Positions 17,881-26,339 of a stretch of 64,000 nt of DNA are shown one piece after another. The translations under genes and the position numbers were made by a program. The notes under the pieces are model-generated. The model searched no databases. It was not told where the DNA came from and saw nothing but the letters and a program-made list of their open reading frames with translations. The stretch is from Algoriphagus yeomjeoni (GTDB lineage Bacteria; Bacteroidota; Bacteroidia; Cytophagales; Cyclobacteriaceae): contig NZ_QLLK01000005.1 of assembly GCF_003259505.1 (NCBI RefSeq), forward strand, positions 248,001 through 312,000, read 5' to 3'. Numbering within the stretch: the first letter of the stretch is position 1; the number at the start of each line of letters is the position of its first letter.

Positions 17881-19251
17881 TCATTTACTCCCCTTTTTGT
17901 AAGTCCGCATGTACTCTGCCATTTCTTCAGGAGTCATTTTCTTTTCAGATCCTGGAGTCAATTCTATTGCCTCTTGGATTGCTTTATCGGCTCTATCGAT
18001 GAATTGCTTTGGCTGATTTTCTGTCTTGATCAGGTCGAAGGCATCATATAAATCTCCTGTGGCAGTGTATGCCCCATAGCTAAGTCGATCTCCTTCTATG
18101 CTAATCAATTGGAATAATTGGGTGTTCGAAGCTGCCCGATCCATCCACTTGTCAAAAGTCAGATTGTACATTTTTGGTCCACTAACTGAAACTACATATA
18201 CCGGACCTTGCGCTGCTGGATCTTGATTAGCTACGCCAGAAGGAAGGTTTCTTCCTCTACCATAGGAATGGTCGTGTCCCTGTAGCACGAGGTCAACTTT
18301 GTATTTGTCAAAAATTGGTTTGAATGCCTCTCTAAATTCTTTGTTGTCACGACCGGTTCCTGAGGAATAAATCGGATGATGAAAAGTGATGACTGTCCAT
18401 TTTTGAGTATTACCAGCAAGTACTTTTTCCAACCAAACTCGCTGGGTCTCCATGGATTTTTCATTTTGAACTATCTCCTGTGAGTTCAAAGAAATCAATC
18501 GCAAATCTGAATAATCGATGTAATAAACAGTCTCCGAAAACTCGCTTGGGCCATTTATAGGAAATGTAAATTGCTTTTGCCAATGGTAATCTAAAACTAA
18601 AGTCCCATCTTCCTCGCTGTCATATTCATGGTTACCAGGAGTGCTTACACTAGGGATCATCGCATTGATAAATCCCCCAGCATAGTTCCACTCACCCCAT
18701 TCGGAGTCGGATTGCGTGCTGTTGATGAGATCACCTGCGTGAACCATGAATGCCGCTTTTGGAAGGTTGGAATAGGCCTGCCGAATAACTCTTGACCATT
18801 GAGATTTGAGATTGTTTTGCGCATCTCCAAAATAGGCGAAAGTAAAAGGTGTTCCCTTTTTTGGTGCGGTGGTAAACTGAAACCATTCTGACCACGTGCC
18901 TTCATTTCCCACACGATAGGCATAGGTTGTTGCTGCTTGAAGCTCCTGAAAAGTAACCGAATGGTAGTTTGCTGCTACACTATCTACGTCGAGAAATTCA
19001 GTGCTTGCAGGCAACGTCTCGACACTGTCTAGATAAATTGGGGTATTTGGGGCCAAAATGAATTGTGCCTTCGAAACTTTCACGTCAGGAGAAGTTCTCC
19101 AAGTGACCGATTGGGTGGTCATCGGGTCATCAGACCAAGTAAGAATGATGCGGTCAGGGAATTCTGAAGGCTTAAAATTCTGAGCGAAAAGTGCAGATGA
19201 GGATGCTGCAATAAACAGCATGGTCATAGCAATCTTAATTGAGGTGTGCAT
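17881..19251 (-). CDS. Secreted purple-acid-phosphatase-like metallophosphoesterase
   Basis: A 456-aa exported protein. The start at 19251 gives MHTSIKIAMTMLFIAASSSALFAQ, a type I signal peptide (cleavage probably after residue 23); the longer frame to 19314 is poorly shaped. Residues ~28-130 are a fibronectin-III-like N-terminal domain as in purple acid phosphatases. Residues ~135-400 are the calcineurin-type phosphoesterase with all metal motifs: GDAQ (142-145, where GDxG is usual), HAGD (171-174), GNHE (206-209), HHP (291-293), GHDH (325-328). It probably removes phosphate from esters in the periplasm or outside the cell. It ends with a charged helix (KKMTPEEMAEYMRTYKK). The membrane-protein gene at 19323 lies upstream. 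Confidence 0.86.
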   Translation of the reverse strand: MHTSIKIAMTMLFIAASSSALFAQNFKPSEFPDRIILTWSDDPMTTQSVTWRTSPDVKVSKAQFILAPNTPIYLDSVETLPASTEFLDVDSVAANYHSVTFQELQAATTYAYRVGNEGTWSEWFQFTTAPKKGTPFTFAYFGDAQNNLKSQWSRVIRQAYSNLPKAAFMVHAGDLINSTQSDSEWGEWNYAGGFINAMIPSVSTPGNHEYDSEEDGTLVLDYHWQKQFTFPINGPSEFSETVYYIDYSDLRLISLNSQEIVQNEKSMETQRVWLEKVLAGNTQKWTVITFHHPIYSSGTGRDNKEFREAFKPIFDKYKVDLVLQGHDHSYGRGRNLPSGVANQDPAAQGPVYVVSVSGPKMYNLTFDKWMDRAASNTQLFQLISIEGDRLSYGAYTATGDLYDAFDLIKTENQPKQFIDRADKAIQEAIELTPGSEKKMTPEEMAEYMRTYKKGSK

Positions 19252-19322
19252 TAATTCAGAGTTTTGGTAAAAATTTTTATGTAAAGAAGCCCATAAAAGA
19301 GAAGTTCTTTTCAAAAGCTGTA

Positions 19323-19931
19323 TTAAGTAATTCTTAAATCATCCTTATTAGTCAAAATCCTATCTACTCGAAAGCTTAATCCGGATAGGGTAAGACCAAT
19401 CAAAACTATCGCGCAGGCAACTATCCAATTCCAATAAGAAACCGGAATTGCAAAAAGTTGAAGTGCAAGGCCTGCAAACCAAACGAGGTGACCGTTTACA
19501 GTCCGTATTTTTCTCACTTTAATATCATGACTGCTTTTGCCTTCATCAATTAATGGTCTAAAGAAATCTCTGTATTGCCAAAGTAAAATTAGATCCAGAA
19601 CTAGCAGGAAAGCCAAGACAAGCGGTGTTCCGCGCCACTGCAAGGAAATAGTCACCATCAATATATTTCCAATCAAAGGAATCATCATAATGCTACCGAG
19701 TAATTTGTATCGTGTAGTGACCAAAAGATATCCTATTATAATTTGGCTGAAGGCTATAAACTTACCATAGAATCCTAATCCATAGGGTTCCAGTTCTTCG
19801 ATCAACCATACCGGCCCAATCCAGCCAAAAAACTGGTGATCATGAAAAAGTTTTGCCATACCAGCCCCCCAAAAGGTGAAGCCAAGAAAAATAGAGATAC
19901 CACTTAGAATCAGTTTCGGAATAGTATTCAT
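19323..19931 (-). CDS. DoxX-like membrane protein of unknown function
   Basis: A 202-aa protein with about six hydrophobic segments; the first four form a DoxX-like bundle (GFTFWGAGMAKLFHDHQFFGW is reminiscent of the DoxX first helix and loop). A polar loop DEGKSSHDIKVRKIRTVNGH separates the last two helices. No catalytic motif is visible. It lies immediately upstream of the phosphoesterase gene on the same strand and diverges from the TonB receptor gene. Confidence 0.6.
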   Translation of the reverse strand: MNTIPKLILSGISIFLGFTFWGAGMAKLFHDHQFFGWIGPVWLIEELEPYGLGFYGKFIAFSQIIIGYLLVTTRYKLLGSIMMIPLIGNILMVTISLQWRGTPLVLAFLLVLDLILLWQYRDFFRPLIDEGKSSHDIKVRKIRTVNGHLVWFAGLALQLFAIPVSYWNWIVACAIVLIGLTLSGLSFRVDRILTNKDDLRIT

Positions 19932-20052
19932 GTGAATTTTGGAAAATCTAAGGATTCAATTTATTCAAAATCTTCTTAATAGTGATTTCTCCAATGGTTT
20001 GATGCAAAATTATTGGAGAAATCAGATGCATAACTGCGGTGTAATATTTTTT

Positions 20053-20093
20053 TTAGATTAATTCTAAATAGTGCTTGTTTAGAATTAATCTAA
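20053..20093. promoter_or_regulatory. Perfect inverted repeat, candidate iron-repressor operator pair
   Basis: TTAGATTAATTCTAAA (20053-20068) and its exact reverse complement TTTAGAATTAATCTAA (20078-20093), separated by 9 nt. Each arm is itself nearly palindromic, so it can be read as two operators 25 bp apart. The TTAG...CTAA form resembles sites of DtxR/IdeR-type iron repressors. The right arm lies between the -33 and -7 elements of the receptor promoter, so a bound repressor would block it. The repressor identity is inference. Confidence 0.7.
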
Positions 20094-20105
20094 GTAATAG
20101 GTTTG
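20075..20105 (+). promoter_or_regulatory. Promoter of the TonB receptor / PepSY operon
   Basis: TTG at 20075-20077, 20 nt spacing, then TAGGTTTG at 20098-20105, a perfect Bacteroidota -7 element (TAnnTTTG). Transcription would start near 20112, about 20 nt before the ATG. Confidence 0.65.
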
Positions 20106-20130
20106 TGGAATATTTGAAAGTTAAAACAAC

Positions 20131-22509
20131 ATGAACCTTAGAAGACTTTACCTATCCGCTCTATTTTATCTCTCGATTTTTGGTGCATTTGCTCAGTCAG
20201 CAAGCATCAAAGGATTTGTAACTACCTCGGATAATCAGCCGATGGAATTTGTAAATGTAGGGATTCAAGGCCTTGCAAAAGGAAATGCAACTGACAGGAA
20301 TGGTTTTTTCGAAATCAAGAATATCGCTCCGGGAATCTACACTGTTTATGCCTCATTTGTAGGTATAGAAAAGCAGGAGAGAACTATCCAGTTAAGTGCT
20401 GGCGAGACGCTTTCTGTGAATTTCACGTTGTCAGAAAGCTCCACAGATCTCTCAGAAGTAATCGTCACAGATCAGACATCCAACAGGTTTTATGCGGATA
20501 GCAATTTCACAGTGGCAAAGCTTCCTTTGACAGATTTGCAAAACCCTCAAGTTTACAACTCTGTTTCTTCGAAACTTTTGAAAGAGCAAGTGGTGACGAA
20601 TATGAATGATGCCCTGAAAAATGCGACTGGAGTGACACGGCTTTGGGAATCAACTGGGCGTGGAGGTGACGGTGCAGAATATTATTCTATGAGGGGATTT
20701 TCGGTACAGCCAACTATGGTCAATGGAATGCCAAGCTTGAATAACGGTGGCCTTGACCCTGCAAATGTGGAAACTGTAGACGTAATTAAAGGGCCTTCGG
20801 GGACACTTTTCGGAAGTTCCGTGATTTCCTATGGTGGATTGATCAATATCACCACTAAGCGTCCAACCGAAACTTTTAAAGGTGAAGTCGGCTTTATCAC
20901 GGGAAGTTATGGATTGAACAGAATCACAGGTGATGTGAATGTGCCTTTGAATGAAAATGCATCCATGCGAGTGAATACCGCATACCAGTCAAACAATACG
21001 TTTCAGGATGCAGGTGGAAGAAACTCCTTTTTTATCGCCCCTTCATTCAAGTTTCAAGCAAGCGAAAGACTTTCGTTTTTGATCAACACAGAATTTTTGA
21101 ATGCTAATTCTGTGAATGCTCCAATGATTTTCTTAAACAGATCAAACCCTTTGACTTTTGACTCAATTGAACCATTTGAAAGAAATTATGAGCGATCCTT
21201 TACCGGAAACGAATTAAGCATTAATAACAGCTCTTACGCACTTCAGGCTCAGGCTTTCTACAAACTTTCCAATAACTGGACTTCTCAGACTGTAGTCTCT
21301 AGAAGTACCACAAAAACTGACGGGTACTACCACTATTTGTTTGACGGAAGTGATGGAGACTCCTTCTACAGATATATTTCTGATCGAAATGGCCAAACAA
21401 TTTCTACCGATATCCAGCAAAATTTCATCGGGGATTTCAAGTTGGGATCTATGAGGAATAAACTAATCGCAGGTGTTGATTACTACGATCAGGATATTCT
21501 CAACAGCAGTAGTGGATGGGTTGGAAATGGCGTAGTGACACTTTCCGATGGAAACGACACAGGAGTTTTGACTCAAGCTGGAGTTGATGAATTACTGAAA
21601 GATACCTTTGAAGGAAATACAACCGGAAATACCCGAGTATTAAGTGCATATGTGTCCGATGTGATAGAATTGACTTCTCAGCTTTCTGTGATGGCAAGTG
21701 TAAGAATAGACAATTTCAAAAATGAAGCTTGGGGCGATGATACCGAAGAAAATACCCAGACTGCTGTTTCTCCAAAATTTGGGATCGTTTATCAGCCAAT
21801 AAAAGACAAGGTTTCCATCTTTGGTAACTACATGAATGGGTTCTCGAATGTGGCTCCAACCACTGTGACTGATGCAGACGGGACCAATGCAAGATTCAAG
21901 ACTTTTGATCCTGAAAATGCCAATCAGTACGAGTTTGGAGTGAAGACAAACTTATTGAAAGATAAGATCGCCGCCACCGCCAGCTATTATAATATCACAG
22001 TAAAAAATCGTGTGATGACCGATCCTAACAACATCAATAATTCCATTCAAGGAGGTGAAGTGGTGAGTAAGGGTTTTGAATTCAGTGTGATTGCCACGCC
22101 AGTTGTAGGCTTGAATTTGGTAGCTGGTTTCAGCCATAACGACGCCGAAGTGACGAAGGATTATCCAGAAAGTGGTTATTTGGGAATGCGGCCAGAAGAG
22201 GCGGGTCCAGCTGATTTGGTAAATTTCTGGGCAAGTTATTCTTTCTCAGCTGGGACATTGAAAGGATTCGGTCTTGGCTTTGGTGGAAATGCTGCAAGCG
22301 AGCATTTAACACTCAACAGAGATAATATTGGGTCATTTGCATTGCCGGCTTACCAAGTATTTAACGCATCTCTTTCTTATACAGGGTCGCAATATTTCTT
22401 AGCCTTGAAAGTAAACAATCTGACAGATCAGAAATACTATTCAGGTTGGTCCACAGTGACTCCTCAGAATCTTCGAAACGTATCTCTAAGCCTTAATTAT
22501 AGATTTTAA
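20131..22509 (+). CDS. TonB-dependent siderophore receptor with carboxypeptidase-like N-terminal domain
   Basis: A 792-aa outer-membrane receptor that imports a large ligand, most likely a ferric siderophore, using ExbB/ExbD/TonB energy. A signal peptide (1-22, ending GAFAQ) is followed by a carboxypeptidase-regulatory-like beta domain (~24-105: GFVTTSDNQPMEFVNVGIQG, ATDRNGFFEIKNIAPGIY), a plug (~125-250, with ALKNATGVTRL, YYSMRGFSVQPTMVNG and VETVDVIKGPSGTLFG, the last typical of FhuA/FpvA-type siderophore receptors) and a 22-strand barrel ending in SLNYRF with a C-terminal Phe. Its TAA overlaps the ATG of the PepSY gene (TAATG). The operator and promoter directly upstream support iron control. 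Confidence 0.9.
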   Translation: MNLRRLYLSALFYLSIFGAFAQSASIKGFVTTSDNQPMEFVNVGIQGLAKGNATDRNGFFEIKNIAPGIYTVYASFVGIEKQERTIQLSAGETLSVNFTLSESSTDLSEVIVTDQTSNRFYADSNFTVAKLPLTDLQNPQVYNSVSSKLLKEQVVTNMNDALKNATGVTRLWESTGRGGDGAEYYSMRGFSVQPTMVNGMPSLNNGGLDPANVETVDVIKGPSGTLFGSSVISYGGLINITTKRPTETFKGEVGFITGSYGLNRITGDVNVPLNENASMRVNTAYQSNNTFQDAGGRNSFFIAPSFKFQASERLSFLINTEFLNANSVNAPMIFLNRSNPLTFDSIEPFERNYERSFTGNELSINNSSYALQAQAFYKLSNNWTSQTVVSRSTTKTDGYYHYLFDGSDGDSFYRYISDRNGQTISTDIQQNFIGDFKLGSMRNKLIAGVDYYDQDILNSSSGWVGNGVVTLSDGNDTGVLTQAGVDELLKDTFEGNTTGNTRVLSAYVSDVIELTSQLSVMASVRIDNFKNEAWGDDTEENTQTAVSPKFGIVYQPIKDKVSIFGNYMNGFSNVAPTTVTDADGTNARFKTFDPENANQYEFGVKTNLLKDKIAATASYYNITVKNRVMTDPNNINNSIQGGEVVSKGFEFSVIATPVVGLNLVAGFSHNDAEVTKDYPESGYLGMRPEEAGPADLVNFWASYSFSAGTLKGFGLGFGGNAASEHLTLNRDNIGSFALPAYQVFNASLSYTGSQYFLALKVNNLTDQKYYSGWSTVTPQNLRNVSLSLNYRF

Positions 22510-23678
22510 TGAATCTAAAAAAGACAATAAATAAGCTTCACCTGTGGCTCGGACTTTCGTCCGGGCTAGTGGTGTTTATAGTGGCAGTGACTGGATGTAT
22601 CTACGCTTTTCAGGCTGAGATCAAAGATTTGACATATTCATTTATGTCTGTCGAGCCTCAGGAAAAAGCTGTTTTGCCACCCAGTGAAATCAGTGAAATC
22701 GCACAGGCAACCTTTCCCGAAGGGCATCTTCATGCGATTCTTTACCCTAAGAAAGAAAAATCTGTTCAGGCGATTTTCTTCAGCTACGGGGAAGGAAACG
22801 ATCACTACCAGATCGCTTACATCAACCCTTATTCAGGCGAAGTACTCAAGCTAAAAGATGAGTATGCTGACTTTTTCCGAATAGTTTTGGATGGGCATTT
22901 CTATCTCTGGCTGCCTCCTGAGATCGGACAACCTGTAGTGGCGAGTTTTACCTTGATCTTTCTTTTTATGGTGATCTCGGGACTGATTCTTTGGTGGCCA
23001 AAGAAAAAGAAGAATCTGAAGCAAAGTCTGAAGATAAAATGGTCTGCTAGATGGAGAAGAAAGAACTACGATTTGCATCAAGTGCTAGGCTTCTATGCCA
23101 TGACTTTTGCCCTGGTTTTTGCAATCACTGGTTTGGTTTGGGGATTTGTATGGTTTAGAGACGGAGTTTATTTCGTGGCTTCCGGCGGGGAAAAGTTTGT
23201 GGAGTACTACAATCCACTTTCGGATTCTACGAAAACTTATCAGGGTGAGATTCCCGCTTTGGATGCAGTCTGGATGAAAATGAATCAGGAATATCCGAAT
23301 GCAGACTGGATAGAAGTGCATCCCCCTGAATTCGAAGGTTCGGCGCTTGCCGCCAATGCCAACCCGGATGCCATGACTTATTGGAAATCGGATTACCGAT
23401 ATTTTGATCAAAATACCTTGGAGGAAATCCCAGTAACGCATTTTTACAATCGGTTTGAAGAGGCTACTGTGGCTCAGAAAATCATGCGGATGAACTACGA
23501 TGTCCATGTAGGGGCTATAGCTGGTTTGCCTGGAAAAGTCTTAGCTTTCTTATTGAGTGCGATATTTGCCTCACTTCCGGTGACAGGTTTTATGATTTGG
23601 TGGGGAAGGAGAAATAAACCTAAAAAAGAGCCGGTCGCTGAGATTAAGGAGGTGAGGCGTGAGTTGACGGAGGCTTGA
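22509..23678 (+). CDS. PepSY-associated TM protein, iron-uptake type
   Basis: A 389-aa inner-membrane protein with four predicted helices: INKLHLWLGLSSGLVVFIVAVTGCIYAF at 6-33 (with the HLWLGL motif of PepSY_TM proteins), VVASFTLIFLFMVISGLILWWP at ~144-165, a third near 190-210 (HQVLGFYAMTFALVFAITGLVWGF) and one near the end (VLAFLLSAIFASLPVTGFMIWWGRR). Two large periplasmic PepSY-like segments lie between. Members stand next to siderophore receptors and some reduce ferric siderophores; the conserved His in HLWLG, HFYLWLP, HQVLG and HVGAIAG could bind haem. Translationally coupled to the receptor by a 1-nt overlap. Confidence 0.88.
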   Translation: MNLKKTINKLHLWLGLSSGLVVFIVAVTGCIYAFQAEIKDLTYSFMSVEPQEKAVLPPSEISEIAQATFPEGHLHAILYPKKEKSVQAIFFSYGEGNDHYQIAYINPYSGEVLKLKDEYADFFRIVLDGHFYLWLPPEIGQPVVASFTLIFLFMVISGLILWWPKKKKNLKQSLKIKWSARWRRKNYDLHQVLGFYAMTFALVFAITGLVWGFVWFRDGVYFVASGGEKFVEYYNPLSDSTKTYQGEIPALDAVWMKMNQEYPNADWIEVHPPEFEGSALAANANPDAMTYWKSDYRYFDQNTLEEIPVTHFYNRFEEATVAQKIMRMNYDVHVGAIAGLPGKVLAFLLSAIFASLPVTGFMIWWGRRNKPKKEPVAEIKEVRRELTEA

Positions 23679-23716
23679 GTTCAAGTAAAAAGTGAAAATT
23701 AAAAAGTTGTAAGGTG

Positions 23717-23750
23717 GAAAGGTTGCAAGGTTTTGCAACCTTTCTTTTTT
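23717..23750 (+). terminator. Terminator of the receptor/PepSY operon
   Basis: GAAAGGTTGCAA, loop GGTT, TTGCAACCTTTC, then six T: a 12-bp perfect stem, 39 nt after the PepSY stop codon. Confidence 0.9.
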
Positions 23751-23837
23751 GAGACAGTGTGATAGGGTATTTCTTGGATAGGTAAGGGTTTAGTTTTTGT
23801 CAAAATTCCTTATTTTGGTGGCCTAAACATTTTTAAA

Positions 23838-24377
23838 ATGGCATCAGCAAGTGAATTAGCTCCGGGAAGCAAATTGGTACATCCGAAATTCGGGACAGGA
23901 ATGATTCTTTCTGTGGACGACACCTATTATAAAATCTATTTTTATTCGACTGAAGAAGTAAAGACACTCGCAAGGGATTACGAGGGTTTTACAGTGGAGG
24001 AAGCTAAGGTTCCAGACTTCCCTATGCTGACGATGAAGGATGTAGAAAAGGCAATTCGGGAAGCTTTAATTCAAACTTCTGAACGAGCACCGATTATACC
24101 TCTCGGGGGTAAATGGATGGGTGGAAATGTGATTTTTGAGCCAAATGATAAAAGTCTTCAGCCAAAAGAAATTCCTATGGCTACTTTCTTTCACAAGATT
24201 GTAATGGTGAGAGAGAAGCTGAGAGTTTTGGAGCAAAACATTAATAATCATCCCAAACTTGACGACGAAGACCGTATTAATATGCAGCAATACATCACCA
24301 GATGTTACGGCTCCTTAACTACCTTCAATGTGCTATTCGCCTATAAAGAAGATCAGTTCAAGGGAAGTGGAAGCTGA
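23838..24377 (+). CDS. Hypothetical protein with Tudor-like N-terminus
   Basis: A 179-aa soluble protein. Residues ~8-55 (LAPGSKLVHPKFGTGMILSV, then YYKIYFYSTEEVKTLARDYEGF) resemble the Tudor-like fold at the C-terminus of UvrD/PcrA helicases and CarD-like proteins, where a G-x-x-V-x-H-x-x-FG-x-G string is common and which binds RNA polymerase. The remaining ~110 residues are mostly helical (VEKAIREALIQTSERAPI, FHKIVMVREKLRVLEQNINNHP) and I do not recognise them. A single-gene unit. A function in transcription-coupled processes is only a suggestion. Confidence 0.6.
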   Translation: MASASELAPGSKLVHPKFGTGMILSVDDTYYKIYFYSTEEVKTLARDYEGFTVEEAKVPDFPMLTMKDVEKAIREALIQTSERAPIIPLGGKWMGGNVIFEPNDKSLQPKEIPMATFFHKIVMVREKLRVLEQNINNHPKLDDEDRINMQQYITRCYGSLTTFNVLFAYKEDQFKGSGS

Positions 24378-24397
24378 TAGCTGTTTGTTTGAAAAAG

Positions 24398-24961
24398 CTA
24401 GATTCTTGCTCTGATCCTACTGAGAGTTTCAATAGTCATATCGAGAAATGAGGCAATCTGACCTACAGATGCCTTATGGATCACTTTTGGCCGGTATTGC
24501 ATCAATTCGAGGTATCTTTCCCTAGCAGTTTTGAATTTGGTGAAGATCTGTTGCTCCTCCAATACTATATAATATTGCTCCAAGATCATTCTATAAGCAC
24601 GTTCCAGTTCTGGGAATTTCAAAAAACAGGCTTGGAGATTATCGTAGGAGATTTTGAATACCTTACTTTTTTCCATTGTTTCAATGTTTTCGTAAGAAGG
24701 TTTCCTCGTAATGAAAGAATGCATTGCGGTGACAAACTCTTCATCTAGCGTAAAGGAAACAGTAATATCCCTGTTGTCACGGATATAATAACTTCTCGCA
24801 GAACCTACCGCTACAAAATAGAGGTACTTGCTTATTTGCCCTTCTCTTTCAAGTAAGTATCCTTTTTCTACTTCAAATTCTTCTAGTTGACTGGCGAATG
24901 CACGCTTTGCCTCATCACTTATGGTAGGGAATTTGCTGAATAAGCTTGAGAAATTTTCCAT
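24398..24961 (-). CDS. Crp/Fnr-family transcriptional regulator
   Basis: A 187-aa protein. Residues ~10-115 form a cyclic-nucleotide-binding-type beta-roll (VEKGYLLEREGQISKYLYFVAVGSAR, then YIRDNRDITVSFTLDEEFV); a dimerisation helix (EEQQIFTKFKTARERYLELMQ) follows and a short helix-turn-helix ends the protein (ASVGQIASFLDMTIETLSRIRARI). As in many Bacteroidota Crp/Fnr proteins there are no FNR cysteines, and the arginine/serine pair needed for cAMP is not evident, so the ligand is unknown. It is divergent from an outer-membrane protein gene at 25142, with a perfect palindrome between them. Confidence 0.85.
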   Translation of the reverse strand: MENFSSLFSKFPTISDEAKRAFASQLEEFEVEKGYLLEREGQISKYLYFVAVGSARSYYIRDNRDITVSFTLDEEFVTAMHSFITRKPSYENIETMEKSKVFKISYDNLQACFLKFPELERAYRMILEQYYIVLEEQQIFTKFKTARERYLELMQYRPKVIHKASVGQIASFLDMTIETLSRIRARI

Positions 24962-25011
24962 TAGTTCGGTATTAAAAAGTAACAGCAGCCAATTTTAACT
25001 TGTGACCTTTA

Positions 25012-25025
25012 GCATAAATTTATGC
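25012..25025. promoter_or_regulatory. 14-bp perfect palindrome in a divergent regulator/OMP gap
   Basis: GCATAAATTTATGC lies 51 nt from the Crp/Fnr start and 117 nt from the OMP start. It could be the operator of the adjacent regulator; this rests on position and symmetry only. Confidence 0.35.
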
Positions 25026-25141
25026 GGTTAATTTAAAAAGAAGCTATCTAACGCTTGTCCTAAATCAGGAATTATATCAGTTTTTATTGATCAAACCGTT
25101 GTTTTTATTCCAGAAATCGCATTAACTAAATCATAACTACC

Positions 25142-25693
25142 ATGAAAAATATTTTAGCATTCGTTTTCTTTCTAGGCCTGTTTGCTACAGCAAATGCACA
25201 ATTCGGTGTTCGTGCAGGTTATAGCAGTGCGAATTTCTCTGATTTTGATACTGATGCGCTCTCCGGATTTCATGTAGGAGCATATTACAAGGTAGGTGAT
25301 GGTTTTCTGGCTGTTGAACCCGGAATTCAATATTCGCAGAAAGGATACAGGAATCTTATGAACGGATCTCCATTCACAGAAAAAGAACTTTTGAATTATG
25401 TGGATCTTCCCGTCTTAGTCCGCGTTAATTTCCTTCCATTCCTAAATGTTTTTGCTGGTCCACAGGCTTCAGTACTGGTGTCTAGGGAGCGGGAGTTTTC
25501 AGACGGAAGCACAGAATCTACCACAGAGCCTATCAGAGGGTATGATATAGCCGGTGTGATAGGTGTAGGAGCAAACTTACCATTGGGTATCAATGCGCAG
25601 TTGAGTTACGATATAGGTTTCCAAAGTGTCAATTATTACAATCAGGATGTTAAAAACAATGTGTTGAAGGTGTCTTTAGGATATGATTTCTAA
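25142..25693 (+). CDS. Small outer-membrane beta-barrel protein (PorT-like fold)
   Basis: A 183-aa protein with a signal peptide (1-19, ending TANAQ) and the layout of eight-stranded Bacteroidota barrels (PF13568): FGVRAGYSSANFSDFD, FHVGAYYKVGDGFLAVEPGIQYSQKGY, YVDLPVLVRVNFLPFLNVFAGPQASVLVS, INAQLSYDIGFQSVNYYN, and the last strand VLKVSLGYDF ending in Phe. Function unknown. Divergent from the Crp/Fnr gene and convergent with ruvC, sharing a bidirectional terminator. Confidence 0.82.
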   Translation: MKNILAFVFFLGLFATANAQFGVRAGYSSANFSDFDTDALSGFHVGAYYKVGDGFLAVEPGIQYSQKGYRNLMNGSPFTEKELLNYVDLPVLVRVNFLPFLNVFAGPQASVLVSREREFSDGSTESTTEPIRGYDIAGVIGVGANLPLGINAQLSYDIGFQSVNYYNQDVKNNVLKVSLGYDF

Positions 25694-25719
25694 TTGATCA
25701 ATTGTCTTTGAAAATTATT

Positions 25720-25745
25720 AAAACCCGGTTTAGGCCGGGTTTTTA
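25720..25745. terminator. Bidirectional terminator between OMP gene and ruvC
   Basis: AAACCCGG, 6-nt loop, CCGGGTTT with A/T tracts on both sides. The T-run overlaps the last codon of ruvC on the other strand, so this single hairpin serves both convergent genes. Confidence 0.88.
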
Positions 25746-26318
25746 CTTTTTAACCCTGCTTGGATTATCTTCAATAAATGATTTCCATCCCGCATTTCTT
25801 CCCTTGGTCTGTAATCTTCCCTCATGAAAATGATGGCAAAGTGCGACAGCTAAAGCATCTGTAGCATCCAACATTTTTGGAAGTTCAGTCAATGAAAATA
25901 GGGTCTGAAGCATGGCAGCCACTTGTTCTTTGGAAGCATTTCCATTTCCGGTTACAGACTGCTTCACTTTTTTAGGAGAATATTCGGTGATAGGAATGTC
26001 CCTAGCCAAAGCTGCAGCCATAGCGACTCCCTGCGCACGACCAAGCTTTAGCATGGATTGCACATTGACACCAAAGAAAGGAGCTTCCAGGGCAACGCTG
26101 TCGGGTAAAAATTCCTCTATAATTCCTGTGATTCGTTCAAAAATTTTCTTGAGTTTCAACTCATGAGTTTCATACTTTTTCAGATGAATTACGCCGTATT
26201 GCAGGAGTTTATACTTTTTGCCCTCAGTCAAAATCACCCCGTAACCCATCACGTTCGTCCCGGGATCTATCCCTAAGATGATTTTTTCCTTTGGTGCTTT
26301 TTCTTGTTCTTTGCTCAC
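25743..26318 (-). CDS. ruvC: Crossover junction endodeoxyribonuclease RuvC
   Basis: A 191-aa Holliday-junction resolvase that acts with RuvAB. The RNase-H-like fold starts with [14 protein letters not shown] (Asp18 catalytic); the second acidic residue is Glu in [11 protein letters not shown]; the final pair is in [16 protein letters not shown] (two Asp). The family strings [21 protein letters not shown] and KLGRAQGVA are complete. The ~10-residue N-terminal tail is charged and usual in Bacteroidota. It is divergent from a glycosyltransferase gene, with only 21 nt between the start codons. Confidence 0.95.
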   Translation of the reverse strand: MSKEQEKAPKEKIILGIDPGTNVMGYGVILTEGKKYKLLQYGVIHLKKYETHELKLKKIFERITGIIEEFLPDSVALEAPFFGVNVQSMLKLGRAQGVAMAAALARDIPITEYSPKKVKQSVTGNGNASKEQVAAMLQTLFSLTELPKMLDATDALAVALCHHFHEGRLQTKGRNAGWKSFIEDNPSRVKK

Positions 26319-26339
26319 CCCCGCAAGTTAGCCCAAAAC

